Made by a program: the position numbers and the translations under genes
NCBI GenBank assembly: GCA_947498455.1
Contig: CANMKK010000015.1
Span: 49,772-113,771 of the forward strand
DNA from: an uncultured Aquimarina sp.
GTDB taxonomy: Bacteria; Bacteroidota; Bacteroidia; Flavobacteriales; Flavobacteriaceae
Length of the DNA: 64,000 nt
Direction of reading: 5' to 3'
Shown here: positions 10,105 through 16,660 of the stretch, piece by piece
How positions within the stretch are numbered: the first letter of the stretch is position 1
How the letters are laid out: each line of letters opens with the position of its first letter
The notes under the pieces: generated by a model
Databases searched by the model: none
Told to the model about the DNA's origin: nothing
What the model saw: the letters and a program-made list of their open reading frames with translations, nothing else

Positions 10105-10112
10105 TATATTTG
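10105..10112 (+). promoter_or_regulatory. candidate tRNA promoter -7 box
   Basis: TATATTTG, exact match to TAnnTTTG, in the context TTGTATATTTGC that I associate with stable-RNA promoters of Bacteroidota. It lies about 100 bases before the mature tRNA, so a processed 5' leader is expected. Confidence 0.5.
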
Positions 10113-10212
10113 CACTCCGATTACGAAATGATACGTTCATAACAATGTAATCAAAAGTTCTTTAAGATTAGAAATTATAACAAATCAGTTCGCTGATTGA
10201 TACAATATATAT

Positions 10213-10285
10213 CGCGGGATAGAGCAGTAGGCAGCTCGTCGGGCTCATAACCCGAAGGTCACAGGTTCGAGTCCTGTTCCCGCTA
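10213..10285 (+). tRNA. initiator tRNA (tRNA-fMet, anticodon CAT)
   Basis: Cloverleaf read by eye: acceptor CGCGGGA/TCCCGCT, D-stem GAGC/GCTC, anticodon stem TCGGG/CCCGA with loop CTCATAA, T-arm ACAGG-TTCGAGT-CCTGT. Initiator hallmarks are present: three G:C pairs at the base of the anticodon stem, A11:U24 in the D-stem, and no Watson-Crick pair at 1:72 (here C against U). CCA is not encoded. The adjoining minus-strand integrase suggests that the 3' part of this gene is the attachment site of an integrated element. Confidence 0.93.
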
Positions 10286-10291
10286 CAACTG

Positions 10292-10330
10292 ATAACCACT
10301 TCATTATGAGGTGGTTATTTTGTTTTTTAG
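10292..10330 (+). terminator. tRNA-fMet terminator
   Basis: Stem ATAACCACTTCA / TGAGGTGGTTAT (one G-T pair, 3-base loop) followed by TTTTGTTTTTT, starting 7 bases after the tRNA. Confidence 0.75.
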
Positions 10331-10400
10331 AAGAATTTTTCTTTTCATTTTGTGTTCTTTATATAAAAAAGCAGGGTATAAAAGCAGGGTTTTCTGAAAA

Positions 10401-11747
10401 TTAAGCTTCAAAAATGCTTAGATTCTTAATCGCAGTACTCACAATTTTTTCATCTATATAATGTTTCTTTAATACATCATCAGTAGAGTGTGATGATAAA
10501 ACTTTAGTATCACCTTTTACAGCCATATCCAAATATGTTAAGTATGTTTTTCTAAGGCATTTAAAATGGAGATTTCGACCAGTGTCTAATTGTTTGTAAT
10601 AATGGCTGAATCCTTTGGAAAGCAAATCCATAAGAGTTCCATTTGACATATCTGTTCTGTCTGGACATATCATAAAATCAGTACTATCTTTTTTCTCCTG
10701 ATACCCTAGTTGATTTAAAATGTCTAACAGCCCTTTTGTGATTGGGATAATTTTAGGAGCAATATTTTCATTAAAACCTTCTCCTGTCATTCTTTCAACT
10801 TTTAAATTATTGACGGCTAAAAAGGCAGGTTCATTATTAATACTTTTAATCATATCCCATCTCAGATCAACTACTTCTTCTCTTCTGCCACCAGTATGTA
10901 AAGCTAGTTTCAAAGCGTCTTTTAAATAAGGTCGATAAAAATCTCTATTGTAGATTCGGTTTTTTCCTTTGATTACTACAATACCATTTTTTGGAGTTAT
11001 TATATTTAGTAGCCCTTCAAATTCTTCTTTATAGATGGTATCTTTTTGAATAACCACTGTTCTTCTGTTTGCTTCATCAAATGGATTGTCTCGTTTTATT
11101 TGATATTTCTTTAAAGCCCAGTCAAAAAAGGTTCTTAGAGAACTCATTTTTTTATTATATGTGCTGTTTTTATAGCTCATATCCTTTAGGAGGTATGAGT
11201 GATAGTAGCCCACATGGGCATCATCAATCCTTTGAAGTGTTATGATTCTTTTATCAATTTTATTTTTAGTAAGAGCCTCATTAAACAAAAGAAGACACTT
11301 TTTTTGTTCTTTAACGTATTTGGGGGTTCGTTTCTTTTTTTGATGTTCAGGTACGTTTATATTATTCAGAAAATCTAAATACTCAATTTGAGCGCCAAAT
11401 AAATAATTTAGGTAGGTTTTTTCATGATCTAACTCATTTTGACCAGTCAATTCTTTTGTAAAATCATTTTGAAATGCTATTGCTTGAATCACTGCATCAG
11501 GATATTTAACCGCAGATAGCGTTTTGCTTTTGAATCTTTTTGAAGTACCTGGAATATGAGCCCTTACTCGGTAACGATGTTTATCGTGATTTTTACAACT
11601 TGATAGCTTTGTTTTAGTTGATCCACAAGAAGGTTCTATGTTTTTAGAATCTACTGTTTTTTCTGTCCAAGTAAAGTGATTACGACAAACATTACAATAG
11701 ATTAACAGACCCTTATGTTTGTTATTAGGCAATTTTTTTCTTCTCAT
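10401..11747 (-). CDS. tyrosine recombinase (site-specific integrase)
   Basis: Integrase that would insert and excise the element at the neighbouring tRNA-fMet. The 448-residue product has a cysteine-bearing N-terminal segment (C18, C21, C41, C51, possible zinc site or DNA-binding knob), a SAM-like core-binding region (about 110-230) and a catalytic domain with R288 (LHTGGRREEV), R399 (FKCLRKT), H420 (SSHSTDD) and nucleophile Y430 (KKHYID). The usual His of the His-x-x-Arg box is Lys396. The gene ends about 115 bases from the tRNA 3' end and points toward it, the standard placement for a tRNA-targeting integrase. A small helper gene lies 16 bases upstream. Confidence 0.93.
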   Translation of the reverse strand: MRRKKLPNNKHKGLLIYCNVCRNHFTWTEKTVDSKNIEPSCGSTKTKLSSCKNHDKHRYRVRAHIPGTSKRFKSKTLSAVKYPDAVIQAIAFQNDFTKELTGQNELDHEKTYLNYLFGAQIEYLDFLNNINVPEHQKKKRTPKYVKEQKKCLLLFNEALTKNKIDKRIITLQRIDDAHVGYYHSYLLKDMSYKNSTYNKKMSSLRTFFDWALKKYQIKRDNPFDEANRRTVVIQKDTIYKEEFEGLLNIITPKNGIVVIKGKNRIYNRDFYRPYLKDALKLALHTGGRREEVVDLRWDMIKSINNEPAFLAVNNLKVERMTGEGFNENIAPKIIPITKGLLDILNQLGYQEKKDSTDFMICPDRTDMSNGTLMDLLSKGFSHYYKQLDTGRNLHFKCLRKTYLTYLDMAVKGDTKVLSSHSTDDVLKKHYIDEKIVSTAIKNLSIFEA

Positions 11748-11763
11748 TATAAATCATTTAGAG

Positions 11764-12123
11764 TTATTCATTTGCAAAATCCAGTGCGTCTTTAGAAGAG
11801 CCTGTAGGGAATATGTTATGCTTTACTTTCTTTTTACCTCGCTCTTGTGAAGTAAGAACATATCCGAAGCGATCATTTTCCAGATAAAAGCGATAAATTT
11901 TTTCCCATTCTTCGGGAAATTGTTTCTTTAAGAGTTGTATCATTCTTTTATCAAGCTCTACTTCTACCAAAAAACGGTATGCTACCCTTTTTTTACCTAT
12001 TACTAGCATTGGGATTTCTAAGTTTTCACACCATTTTACAGCAGTTCTTGTGTCTTTAGCTTTAATGATGTTACATAACTCACTCATTTCGATAAATTTC
12101 TCATTCTTTTCATTTGTATTCAT
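11764..12123 (-). CDS. hypothetical integrase-associated protein
   Basis: A 119-residue charged protein, 16 bases upstream of the integrase and so in the same transcript. Residues 10-60 (FIEMSELCNIIKAKDTRTAVKWCENLEIPMLVIGKKRVAYRFLV) read like a winged-helix, excisionase-type DNA-binding domain: predicted helix-turn-helix followed by a beta wing with basic residues. The rest is helical and basic. I do not recognise a named family. By position and fold it may be a recombination directionality factor for the element. Confidence 0.7.
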   Translation of the reverse strand: MNTNEKNEKFIEMSELCNIIKAKDTRTAVKWCENLEIPMLVIGKKRVAYRFLVEVELDKRMIQLLKKQFPEEWEKIYRFYLENDRFGYVLTSQERGKKKVKHNIFPTGSSKDALDFANE

Positions 12124-12215
12124 TTTAATACTTAATTGCTGCTTCTCCGATTGTAGCGTCGGTCAAAACAGTAGTGGATAAGTGTGCATGACTTGTAGCG
12201 GTCATCTTGCGTTAA

Positions 12216-12986
12216 TTATAATTTTTTAAAATTTGTTCTAACAGTTCGATGTGCAGAAACAATTTTACCATGTTGTTGTTTTATTTCTATATTCTGGTAT
12301 TCACCATCTGCTAATAATTTTGTAATCCTTTCTACATCATTAATCCTTTCAGTCCCTTCTATAGAATCGATATCTCCGTTTCGCTTAACTATTTTTATTG
12401 TTTTGAATTCTTTTGACCTTACGATTTCAAGAATTTTCATTTCTTGATCTGTTAGTCCAGCCATTTGACTGAATTCAACAGGTTCATAAACCGGGTAGAG
12501 ATTAATTTTTACTACTTTATGTAATGAAAGTGCTATGTGATTTTCGATTTCTCCAGATTTAAGTTTTAAGAAATAATCCTTTTCATCTAACATCCAAACG
12601 GTATCAATACCTTTATCAAAGGAGATAATAATGAAGATAGGTTGATTGTACAGTAATATTAAGAATGTATAATACTCAAGGGCAGGATACGACTTGTTGT
12701 CTTCAGCTTTTATCTTTTTAAAAAGTACTTCCTTGCAGGCTTTCATTTCGGGATGTGTAAATCTGAGATGTCTCATTTCCGATACGAGCCCTATCCATAT
12801 GATATCTATTGGACTAAAGTAATTCCATCTTCGTAAAGCTGTAGGATCTCTTTTATCATCTAAAACTCCTGATTTTATCCAACTGTGTAATACTCTTGGA
12901 GTAACTCCTTGTAGACTTTTAGCTTCAAATATAGGTTTGTTTAAAGCTTCGCTATGAGGTGTAAAATCTATTTTTTCTGATTTCAT
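12216..12986 (-). CDS. MerR-like DNA-binding regulator
   Basis: A 256-residue protein whose N-terminal part (residues 25-75: LQGVTPRVLHSWIKSGVLDD...RRWNYFSPIDIIWIGLVSEMRHLRF) has the helix-turn-helix and wing pattern of the MerR family, including an aromatic arginine-rich wing and the following long helix. The C-terminal half (about 100-256) is mixed alpha/beta and not recognised; it could sense a ligand or bind DNA a second time. A perfect 10-base inverted repeat lies 35 bases upstream of its start and is the likely operator for autoregulation. Next to the integrase, it may control the element. Confidence 0.72.
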   Translation of the reverse strand: MKSEKIDFTPHSEALNKPIFEAKSLQGVTPRVLHSWIKSGVLDDKRDPTALRRWNYFSPIDIIWIGLVSEMRHLRFTHPEMKACKEVLFKKIKAEDNKSYPALEYYTFLILLYNQPIFIIISFDKGIDTVWMLDEKDYFLKLKSGEIENHIALSLHKVVKINLYPVYEPVEFSQMAGLTDQEMKILEIVRSKEFKTIKIVKRNGDIDSIEGTERINDVERITKLLADGEYQNIEIKQQHGKIVSAHRTVRTNFKKL

Positions 12987-13020
12987 GAGATCTAATTTTC
13001 AACTAATGTATTAATTTTAC

Positions 13021-13046
13021 TTTACATTACGGTATTGTAATGTAAA
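13021..13046. promoter_or_regulatory. operator-like perfect palindrome
   Basis: TTTACATTAC-GGTATT-GTAATGTAAA, two perfect 10-base arms with a 6-base spacer, 35 bases upstream of the MerR-like regulator start (12986). Size and symmetry suit a dimeric regulator binding site, most simply for that protein itself. Confidence 0.6.
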
Positions 13047-13326
13047 TTTAACATAACTATTTAAGCTAATACATCAGAAATTTAGTTGGATATTTGCTTT
13101 CAGTTTTTTTATTCTTTGATTGTTAATTATTGACAAAGTGCTTATGATTCTGCATTTTAGTTTTAGAAAACATTTGTTGTTATGAGGTAGGGCGCCATTG
13201 TTTTTAATATCAATATACTTCTGGGCTATTACAGAATAAAAGGAAATTCTAGAAGAGTAATTACTATTGGTCAACGTTATAAAAGTATTTAGGGATAGCA
13301 ATTCTAACAAGAGATCATCTTAGTTA

Positions 13327-13470
13327 ATGAAGTTCGTATACTTGTTAAATAGTTCTGAAGGAGAGATAAACAATTTTATTTCTGACTTAAGAAGATATCA
13401 AATCTGGAATGGAAAAATAAATACTGTTTATCTAAAAGTAGATTATCAAATATCTAATTTTTTGAAATAA
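13327..13470 (+). CDS. doubtful 47-residue frame, possible remnant
   Basis: ATG-started frame (MKFVYLLNSSEGEINNF...) with reasonable amino-acid composition, Lys/Asn/Ile rich. No family is recognised and there is no clear ribosome binding site. It may be the broken 5' end of a lost gene. Confidence 0.25.
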   Translation: MKFVYLLNSSEGEINNFISDLRRYQIWNGKINTVYLKVDYQISNFLK

Positions 13471-13779
13471 AAAACTTCTATAATTCAAAAATTAAAAGGT
13501 TGAAATATTGCAGATTATTTCTTTCGTTTTGTGTAAAAAAAAAGAAAACTCATCCATTACATCTGTTTTTTGTCTATTTTACGCATAAACAATGTGGTTT
13601 TACCGTATATGATATTTGAAAAATTCTCCCCATATTGCATTTTATAAACGAAACTATTTATAACATAAGGAGTTTCCTTTTCATAGATGTATCTCACACT
13701 AAGCTTACCCCACATTGAGCATAGGAAGTGAAAATATTTTGGATTACATTAGGTATATAAACTTATAAAATCCAAAGTA

Positions 13780-13923
13780 ATGAAAAAATTATTTTTAGCG
13801 TTAGTTGTGCTATTTGCAACAAGCTTTGTCTATGTGGGATGTTCTTCAGAACCGATTGATGAGTACAATGAGTTTAATGAAAAATCACTCGACAAAGACG
13901 AAATCGACGACGACGATATCTAG
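13780..13923 (+). CDS. small acidic lipoprotein
   Basis: A 47-residue product with a clear lipoprotein signal: basic MKK, hydrophobic LFLALVVLFATSFVYV, then GC with Cys21 as the lipidation site, followed by SSEPIDEYNEF and a very acidic tail ending DKDEIDDDDI. The mature peptide is only 27 residues and would sit in the periplasmic leaflet or be exported. Function unknown. Its 3' end overlaps, in another frame, the N-terminal coding part of the following membrane protein, an unusually long overlap of about 50 bases. Confidence 0.7.
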   Translation: MKKLFLALVVLFATSFVYVGCSSEPIDEYNEFNEKSLDKDEIDDDDI

Positions 13924-14299
13924 AGATATTATAATTGGGGGCTTAATTCTTTTATGCTCTGTATTACCATATATTCATGATGCAGTACCTAGAGAAACCG
14001 AAAGCGGAATTTCTGGGTATTCATCTTTAAGAGTCTTTTTGTATATTACCTTAATCAACTTATTTGGTTTAGTTGGTTGGTTAATTGCTTATGTCGAAGC
14101 TAAGGGAAAACGATATAGATTTATAATTATAGTGCCTATCATTAATATAGCGTATCAATTATTTATTTATATTTTGAATTTAAAGAAAACATCCTTCAAT
14201 GACTTGAACCTTAAATTCTTGATAACCTTTGTTATTAGTGTATTGGTGTTTGTTTTTTACTTCACTAGAAAGTTAAAACAAAAGAAGCAAGCTGTATGA
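13877..14299 (+). CDS. four-helix membrane protein, hypothetical
   Basis: About 140 residues from the ATG at 13877 (an ATG at 13868 and longer upstream starts exist in the same frame). Four hydrophobic segments are visible: IIIGGLILLCSVLPYI, VFLYITLINLFGLVGWLIAYV, FIIIVPIINIAYQLFIYIL and FLITFVISVLVFVFYF, with a basic C-terminal tail KLKQKKQ. The start overlaps the end of the lipoprotein gene and the stop overlaps the next start (ATGA), so the three small genes look translationally coupled. No family recognised; a membrane partner of the lipoprotein is an inference. Confidence 0.6.
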   Translation: MKNHSTKTKSTTTISRDIIIGGLILLCSVLPYIHDAVPRETESGISGYSSLRVFLYITLINLFGLVGWLIAYVEAKGKRYRFIIIVPIINIAYQLFIYILNLKKTSFNDLNLKFLITFVISVLVFVFYFTRKLKQKKQAV

Positions 14300-14472
14300 G
14301 TTTTAAGAATTTACATTATGCTCTTCTTTTGGATGAGCAACGCAAAAATTTAAAGCCGGAAGAAAAGAAAAAGATCAGAGAACAAATAAGAAAAGATTCT
14401 AAAGTTATTATTAAAAAACTGCTAGATCTTTTGGAAAAATCTATTGATACAATTAATGAAACAGAAGATTAA
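14296..14472 (+). CDS. small charged helical protein, hypothetical
   Basis: A 58-residue protein (MSFKNLHYALLLDEQRKNLKPEEKKKIREQ...) almost wholly predicted helix, rich in Lys and Glu, with an amphipathic C-terminal half (VIIKKLLDLLEKSIDTI). The ATG overlaps the stop of the membrane protein gene as ATGA, strong evidence for a real, coupled gene. Function unknown. Confidence 0.6.
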   Translation: MSFKNLHYALLLDEQRKNLKPEEKKKIREQIRKDSKVIIKKLLDLLEKSIDTINETED

Positions 14473-14934
14473 TTATTGGATATTTTTTTCTTTTTTCAAT
14501 AATTTAATTAAATCCTCCATTTTGTCTAATAGTTCACCTTGATTTATTAACAATCTTGATTGAGCTTCACCCATAAGATCAAGACTTTTTCGAGATACAT
14601 CAAACTGAGGTGAGAGATGTTGAGATAAAACCTCGGCAATCTTTAAAAGAATAAATTCATCACCACCTTTCTTTAGGTCATTTTCACCTAAAACAGGATT
14701 AGATTCTCCTTTTTCAGAAATTTTTTCTAAAAAATCTTCACTAACAAAATCTGAAAAGAAATAATAAAGATTTTTCTTTATAGCCTTTGCGACATCAAGT
14801 AAAAAACTCACTTTAACATCTTTTGCCTTCAATCTGCTTTCTAGCGTTTGAGGTGTTATTCCTAGTATTTGCGCTACTTCAGCTTGTTGGTAGCCCGCAT
14901 TAATGATCTTATGACGTATAAAATCTCCTGTCAT
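14473..14934 (-). CDS. XRE-type helix-turn-helix protein with coiled-coil tail
   Basis: About 153 residues from the ATG at 14934 (MTGDFIRHKIINAGYQQAEVAQILG). Residues 8-60 form a Cro/CI-like helix-turn-helix (QQAEVAQILGITPQTLESRLKAKDVKVSFLLDVAKAI). The C-terminal third (LSPQFDVSRKSLDLMGEAQSRLLINQGELLDKMEDLIKLLKKE) looks coiled-coil and would dimerise it. An in-frame extension of 30 codons crosses the promoter-like region and was not used. A palindrome lies just upstream, and the gene diverges from another small HTH gene, the usual layout of a phage or element control switch. Confidence 0.75.
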   Translation of the reverse strand: MTGDFIRHKIINAGYQQAEVAQILGITPQTLESRLKAKDVKVSFLLDVAKAIKKNLYYFFSDFVSEDFLEKISEKGESNPVLGENDLKKGGDEFILLKIAEVLSQHLSPQFDVSRKSLDLMGEAQSRLLINQGELLDKMEDLIKLLKKEKNIQ

Positions 14935-14945
14935 TTGTAAAGGTT

Positions 14946-14964
14946 TTTCTTTATTATAAAGAAA
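14946..14964. promoter_or_regulatory. palindromic operator candidate in a divergent control region
   Basis: TTTCTTTA-TTA-TAAAGAAA, perfect 8-base arms, 12 bases upstream of the XRE-type gene start at 14934. It directly precedes the plus-strand -7-like box, so a bound repressor could act on both directions. Confidence 0.5.
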
Positions 14965-14970
14965 ATTGTT

Positions 14971-14978
14971 TATATTTG
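14971..14978 (+). promoter_or_regulatory. candidate -7 box for the rightward HTH gene
   Basis: TATATTTG, exact match to the TAnnTTTG consensus, about 30 bases before the rightward gene. The -33 region would fall inside the AT-rich palindrome at 14946-14964. Confidence 0.4.
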
Positions 14979-15008
14979 TGTGTGAGTTGAAAACAAAGTA
15001 AGGGTTTT

Positions 15009-15227
15009 TTGAGTCATCAAACAAATAAAAAAAGTGTGTGTAAAAAGAAGCGGAATATTAAAGAGGATTATTTCTATGGTATAGGGGCATTGATAGCTGA
15101 AGAATTAAACATTTCTGCAGGATATGTTCGTGATATATTGAATGGGAAATTTCCGAACAGGAAAACAAAGAGTACCCGAAAGGTGAAAATGTTAGCAGAT
15201 AAATTAATGAAGAAGAGAAATAATTAA
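15009..15227 (+). CDS. small HTH protein, Cro-like
   Basis: About 72 residues if started at the TTG at 15009; no ATG is available near the N-terminus, so the exact start is uncertain. The sequence KEDYFYGIGALIAEELNISAGYVRDILNGKFPNRKTKSTRKVKMLADKL matches a short helix-turn-helix with a basic tail. It diverges from the XRE-type gene and begins a rightward run of hypothetical genes. Probably a regulator of the element. Confidence 0.55.
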   Translation: MSHQTNKKSVCKKKRNIKEDYFYGIGALIAEELNISAGYVRDILNGKFPNRKTKSTRKVKMLADKLMKKRNN

Positions 15228-15244
15228 GATCAGCCCATAATGTT

Positions 15245-15781
15245 ATGATAGAAGATATAGAATTTAATAATGACAGGAATCGATTCCTTACAGCAATTAT
15301 AAAATCTATTCAATTAGAAATGGATGATTTTATGACACGTGTTGCTAACAAAGATTGTTATGAATCATTAATATATAAATGGGCTATTCGTCTATTCGAA
15401 AAAGGGACAACAACTGACTATGCTATTAGTGTGATTCATAGAGCCAGAAGGTTTGTATTAATCAACAAAACTGATAATAGTTACAAACTAGCCCCCAATC
15501 TAACGTTAGAAAAAATTCTAATTATGCTAAAAGAACATCCTAAGTATAATAAACTTGATACTGATGCAAAAATAATTGTTCAGAAAAAGGTAGCGGAGAT
15601 GTTTAATAACAATGCACGCATTGAAGCTATAGAAGAAGTTTTAGAAAAGATCAATCCTAATGTATCTGTTAATAAGCAAAAGAATCAAGTAGCTTTTATT
15701 AAAATTACCGCTAATAGAATAATGAATGCTATTAGAAAATGGAACCTCACTGAATATTGGCAGAATAGATCAAAGAAATAA
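15245..15781 (+). CDS. hypothetical helical protein
   Basis: A 178-residue, almost entirely helical, charged protein (MIEDIEFNNDRNRFLTAIIKSIQLEMDDFMTRV...). No signal peptide, membrane segment or catalytic motif is visible, and no family is recognised. It starts 17 bases after the small HTH gene and lies 13 bases before the likely start of the next gene, so it is probably in the same transcript. Confidence 0.6.
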   Translation: MIEDIEFNNDRNRFLTAIIKSIQLEMDDFMTRVANKDCYESLIYKWAIRLFEKGTTTDYAISVIHRARRFVLINKTDNSYKLAPNLTLEKILIMLKEHPKYNKLDTDAKIIVQKKVAEMFNNNARIEAIEEVLEKINPNVSVNKQKNQVAFIKITANRIMNAIRKWNLTEYWQNRSKK

Positions 15782-15794
15782 TAGTAAAACAGAG

Positions 15795-16415
15795 ATGATA
15801 TTTTGTGTTGATAACCCTAACCGGATATATCGGGTGCTTTTATTTAATCATTTTTATATGGTTAAGAGAACCCCATTCATTAAAAGTGCCCGATTATCTT
15901 TTATAAACACCATCACAATAAAACCTAGCGAATATATGCTAACCTACGAGGATGAAATTTTAAAAAAAGTACTGAAACAATTTGATGGATTGGCAAAAAT
16001 TGATGCTTATGATCTTTTACAAAAAGTAGAAACCCTATTACACGGACAAAAATCTCCTATCGAATACCGCTGTATTATAAAAGAATTAAATAAACAATTC
16101 TTTAAAAATGAAATGATTATTATTGGTAAAAGTGGTTATTGCTACCTAGTGGATTACTGCCATTTTATCAAAATTTATGAATTTAGATCTGCATTTTTTC
16201 CTTTTAACGCAAGAAATAACTTGTACTATACGCTATATCACGATTATAAAATGAAGCGGTTGATAAATAAAAATATCATAGAAACGTTTGAAAATACGCA
16301 TCTTAGATATGTGATTCATCATTTCATAAAAGATAATCGAGTGCAAAAGAAAAACTCAAAAACAAACCGACTCCTATTACTGGAGTTATTAGACCAAGTA
16401 GATCCAGAAAGGTAA
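15795..16415 (+). CDS. hypothetical protein upstream of the T6SS module
   Basis: About 206 residues from the ATG at 15795 (MIFCVDNPNRIYRVLLFNHFYMVKRTPF...), chosen because the longer frame from 15726 would overlap the upstream gene by 56 bases. Rich in aromatic, Lys and Ile residues, mixed alpha/beta; no motif recognised. The stop is followed by 245 non-coding bases containing the promoter of vgrG, so it is probably not part of the T6SS unit. Confidence 0.55.
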   Translation: MIFCVDNPNRIYRVLLFNHFYMVKRTPFIKSARLSFINTITIKPSEYMLTYEDEILKKVLKQFDGLAKIDAYDLLQKVETLLHGQKSPIEYRCIIKELNKQFFKNEMIIIGKSGYCYLVDYCHFIKIYEFRSAFFPFNARNNLYYTLYHDYKMKRLINKNIIETFENTHLRYVIHHFIKDNRVQKKNSKTNRLLLLELLDQVDPER

Positions 16416-16549
16416 CTTTCTAAAATAGATTGATTTAAAAAAACAGTTATATGAGAAAAGAATGTATGTATGCTACCGATAAAAAATAGCATCCTATCGA
16501 AAAATAAATAGAATACTATTTACAGGAGGAAAAGCCCCTATCATTCTTA

Positions 16550-16580
16550 TTGCAAACAAATGCATATAGCTGTATGTTTG
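16550..16580 (+). promoter_or_regulatory. candidate vgrG promoter
   Basis: TTG at 16550-16552 and TATGTTTG (TAnnTTTG) at 16573-16580 with 20 bases between them, matching the Bacteroidota primary sigma-factor promoter. The expected transcript start is about 75 bases before vgrG. Confidence 0.5.
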
Positions 16581-16660
16581 TGGTAAGATTTTTGATAATC
16601 GTAAGTAACAAATAACCAAATCTATACACTAATATATAGAACCCAAAATATTGATTCCCT

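Larger units (their letters stand above)
9800..10212. other. intergenic region between leuC and tRNA-fMet
   Basis: This 413-base AT-rich stretch holds the divergent promoters of the leucine operon (minus) and of the tRNA (plus). No reading frame, repeat or leader peptide rich in leucine codons was seen in it. Confidence 0.6.
12987..13779. other. mostly non-coding gap between regulator and small lipoprotein gene
   Basis: About 790 bases with high AT content. Besides the palindrome at 13021-13046 and a doubtful 47-codon frame at 13327-13470, nothing coding was supported. A minus-strand frame at 13074-13310 has poor composition and overlaps nothing conserved. This may be decayed DNA of the element. 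Confidence 0.5.

Noticed and set aside
13074..13310. 78-codon minus-strand frame
   Set aside because: Low-complexity composition, no ribosome binding site and no recognised similarity; it lies in a gap that looks decayed.
13805..13876. Longer N-terminal extension of the four-helix membrane protein
   Set aside because: The extension overlaps the signal peptide coding part of the lipoprotein gene and lacks sensible features; a start at 13868 or 13877 is more likely.
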